NCBI RefSeq assembly: GCF_035920445.1
Contig: NZ_CP109162.1
Coordinates: 4,712,001-4,776,000, forward strand
Length of the DNA: 64,000 bases
DNA from: Nocardia sp. NBC_01730
GTDB taxonomy: Bacteria; Actinomycetota; Actinomycetes; Mycobacteriales; Mycobacteriaceae
Reading direction: 5' to 3'
A model generated the notes under the pieces. It had not been told where the DNA came from. It worked only from the letters and a program-made list of their open reading frames with translations, and ran no database searches. Below are positions 63,511-64,000 of the stretch, piece after piece. Positions within the stretch are counted from its first letter, which is position 1. Every line of letters begins with the position of its first letter. The position numbers and the translations under genes were made by a program.

Positions 63511-63826
63511 AGCGCTGGCTTTCGGCTAGGGTGCGGTACGTCGGTTCGGCACGCCCGGAGTTCCGGGGTCCGGCGACGGGGCGGACGGCACGATTAGATT
63601 AACCGCAGCGCATATCGTCCGTTCCACCCCCGAATCATTGATAACATTTGCATCAACTTTCACACCAGCAACACCTCGGCGCGCTACATTCTGATAACAC
63701 TGATCGTCCACAGCGCCTTTCGGGCACCCAGCTGTACACACAGCCGTGATGTCCCTAGAGTGACCCCGAAACGATGGCTTTTAGCAATCGGACCCAGATG
63801 TACCCGAGGTAAGGACGGCTAGACCA
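63511..63826. promoter_or_regulatory. 316-bp AT-richer gap between pimE and the secreted protein gene
   Basis: No dependable gene; a 71-codon frame on the reverse strand (63,526-63,741) has mixed codon use and no ribosome site. The segment 63,600-63,700 (AATCATTGATAACATTTGCA) is clearly AT-rich and probably holds the promoters of the flanking, divergent genes. Confidence 0.45.
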
Positions 63827-64000
63827 GTGCTTCGCACCCGAGGATCGCGGATCGCATTGTCCGCACTCGCCATCGCGGCGAGTGCCACGCTCGCCGCGCC
63901 GATGACCGCAGTCGCGGCGCCCGCGCCCGCATCCGCGGCGACTACGAATAGCGTCCCGATGGTCCCCGAGGGCGTTCCGGTGGACGTGCTGGCCGCGCTC
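63827..64000 (+). CDS. Secreted protein, N-terminal part (runs off the window)
   Basis: GTG 63827, with AAGGA 13 bp upstream, gives 58 residues to the window edge. RTRGSRIALSALAIAASATL then AAPMTAVAAPAPASAA is a signal peptide with an Ala-rich cleavage site; the mature start reads TTNSVPMVPEGVPVDVLAAL. The product cannot be named from this. Confidence 0.75.
   Translation, partial: MLRTRGSRIALSALAIAASATLAAPMTAVAAPAPASAATTNSVPMVPEGVPVDVLAAL

Noticed and set aside
63526..63741. 71-codon reverse-strand ORF upstream of the last gene
   Set aside because: No ribosome site, mixed codon use, and it covers the AT-rich promoter region.

Overview
The window looks like chromosomal DNA of a mycolic-acid actinomycete (order Mycobacteriales), most probably Nocardia. 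GC content is high, GTG starts and 4-base stop/start overlaps are common, and the gene set is typical of that order: GpgS, MshB, FbiC, LpqW, PimE, GlgA/GlgC, SigE-RseA-HtrA-TatB, DapC/DapD/DapE. From memory, gene order follows the Mycobacterium tuberculosis Rv1240-Rv1159 interval in blocks, with PE/PPE genes absent and accessory genes inserted. No rRNA, tRNA or CRISPR was seen.

Layout. 0-10.7 kb: start of an FAD oxidoreductase, PHP phosphoesterase, CorA, SUFU-like protein, general-stress membrane protein, a CitE-like gene remnant, CBS/MgtE_N protein, DUF1003 protein, two paralogous secreted transglycosylases, Mrp, DivIVA-like protein, Tag. 10.7-20.3 kb: DUF3117, rRNA methyltransferase, divergent glgA/glgC, two small CxPFC-type membrane proteins, O-methyltransferase, sigE-rseA-htrA-tatB, and an HTH protein with its own palindromic operator. 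20.3-25.6 kb: two unknown proteins, a tandem repeat array, folP2-gpgS, and two LOG-family proteins.

26-31.2 kb is a regulator-rich accessory block: ArsR/CDF transporter/DUF3703/hydrolase, TetR/bicupin, and reductase/MerR, each with a visible palindromic operator. 31.4-36 kb holds dapE, dapD, a PPOX-fold protein and an acyl-CoA synthetase. 36-44.3 kb is a second accessory stretch: two MpaB-type oxygenase paralogs that share an identical operator architecture with one TetR gene, a secreted beta-lactamase-fold protein, a small-protein operon, a NUDIX protein, a Cys-rich peptide plus cupin pair, a beheaded XRE regulator and a frameshifted phosphotransferase.

44.5-64 kb returns to the conserved backbone: pruA, dapC-fdxC, fbiC, two PH-domain proteins, ansP-type permease, mshB-lpqW, typA, a tiny Cys/Lys-rich protein behind an iron box, pterin carbinolamine dehydratase, pimE, and the start of a secreted protein.

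The strongest unexplained signals are repeats: (a) four same-orientation copies of a ~130-bp element with a conserved hairpin; (b) three copies of a long palindromic element with compensatory changes in its stem, one copy bounded by ~58-bp inverted repeats; (c) a 54-bp unit duplicated in frame inside fbiC and related to an intergenic copy near 24.65 kb; (d) a ~68-bp tandem array.
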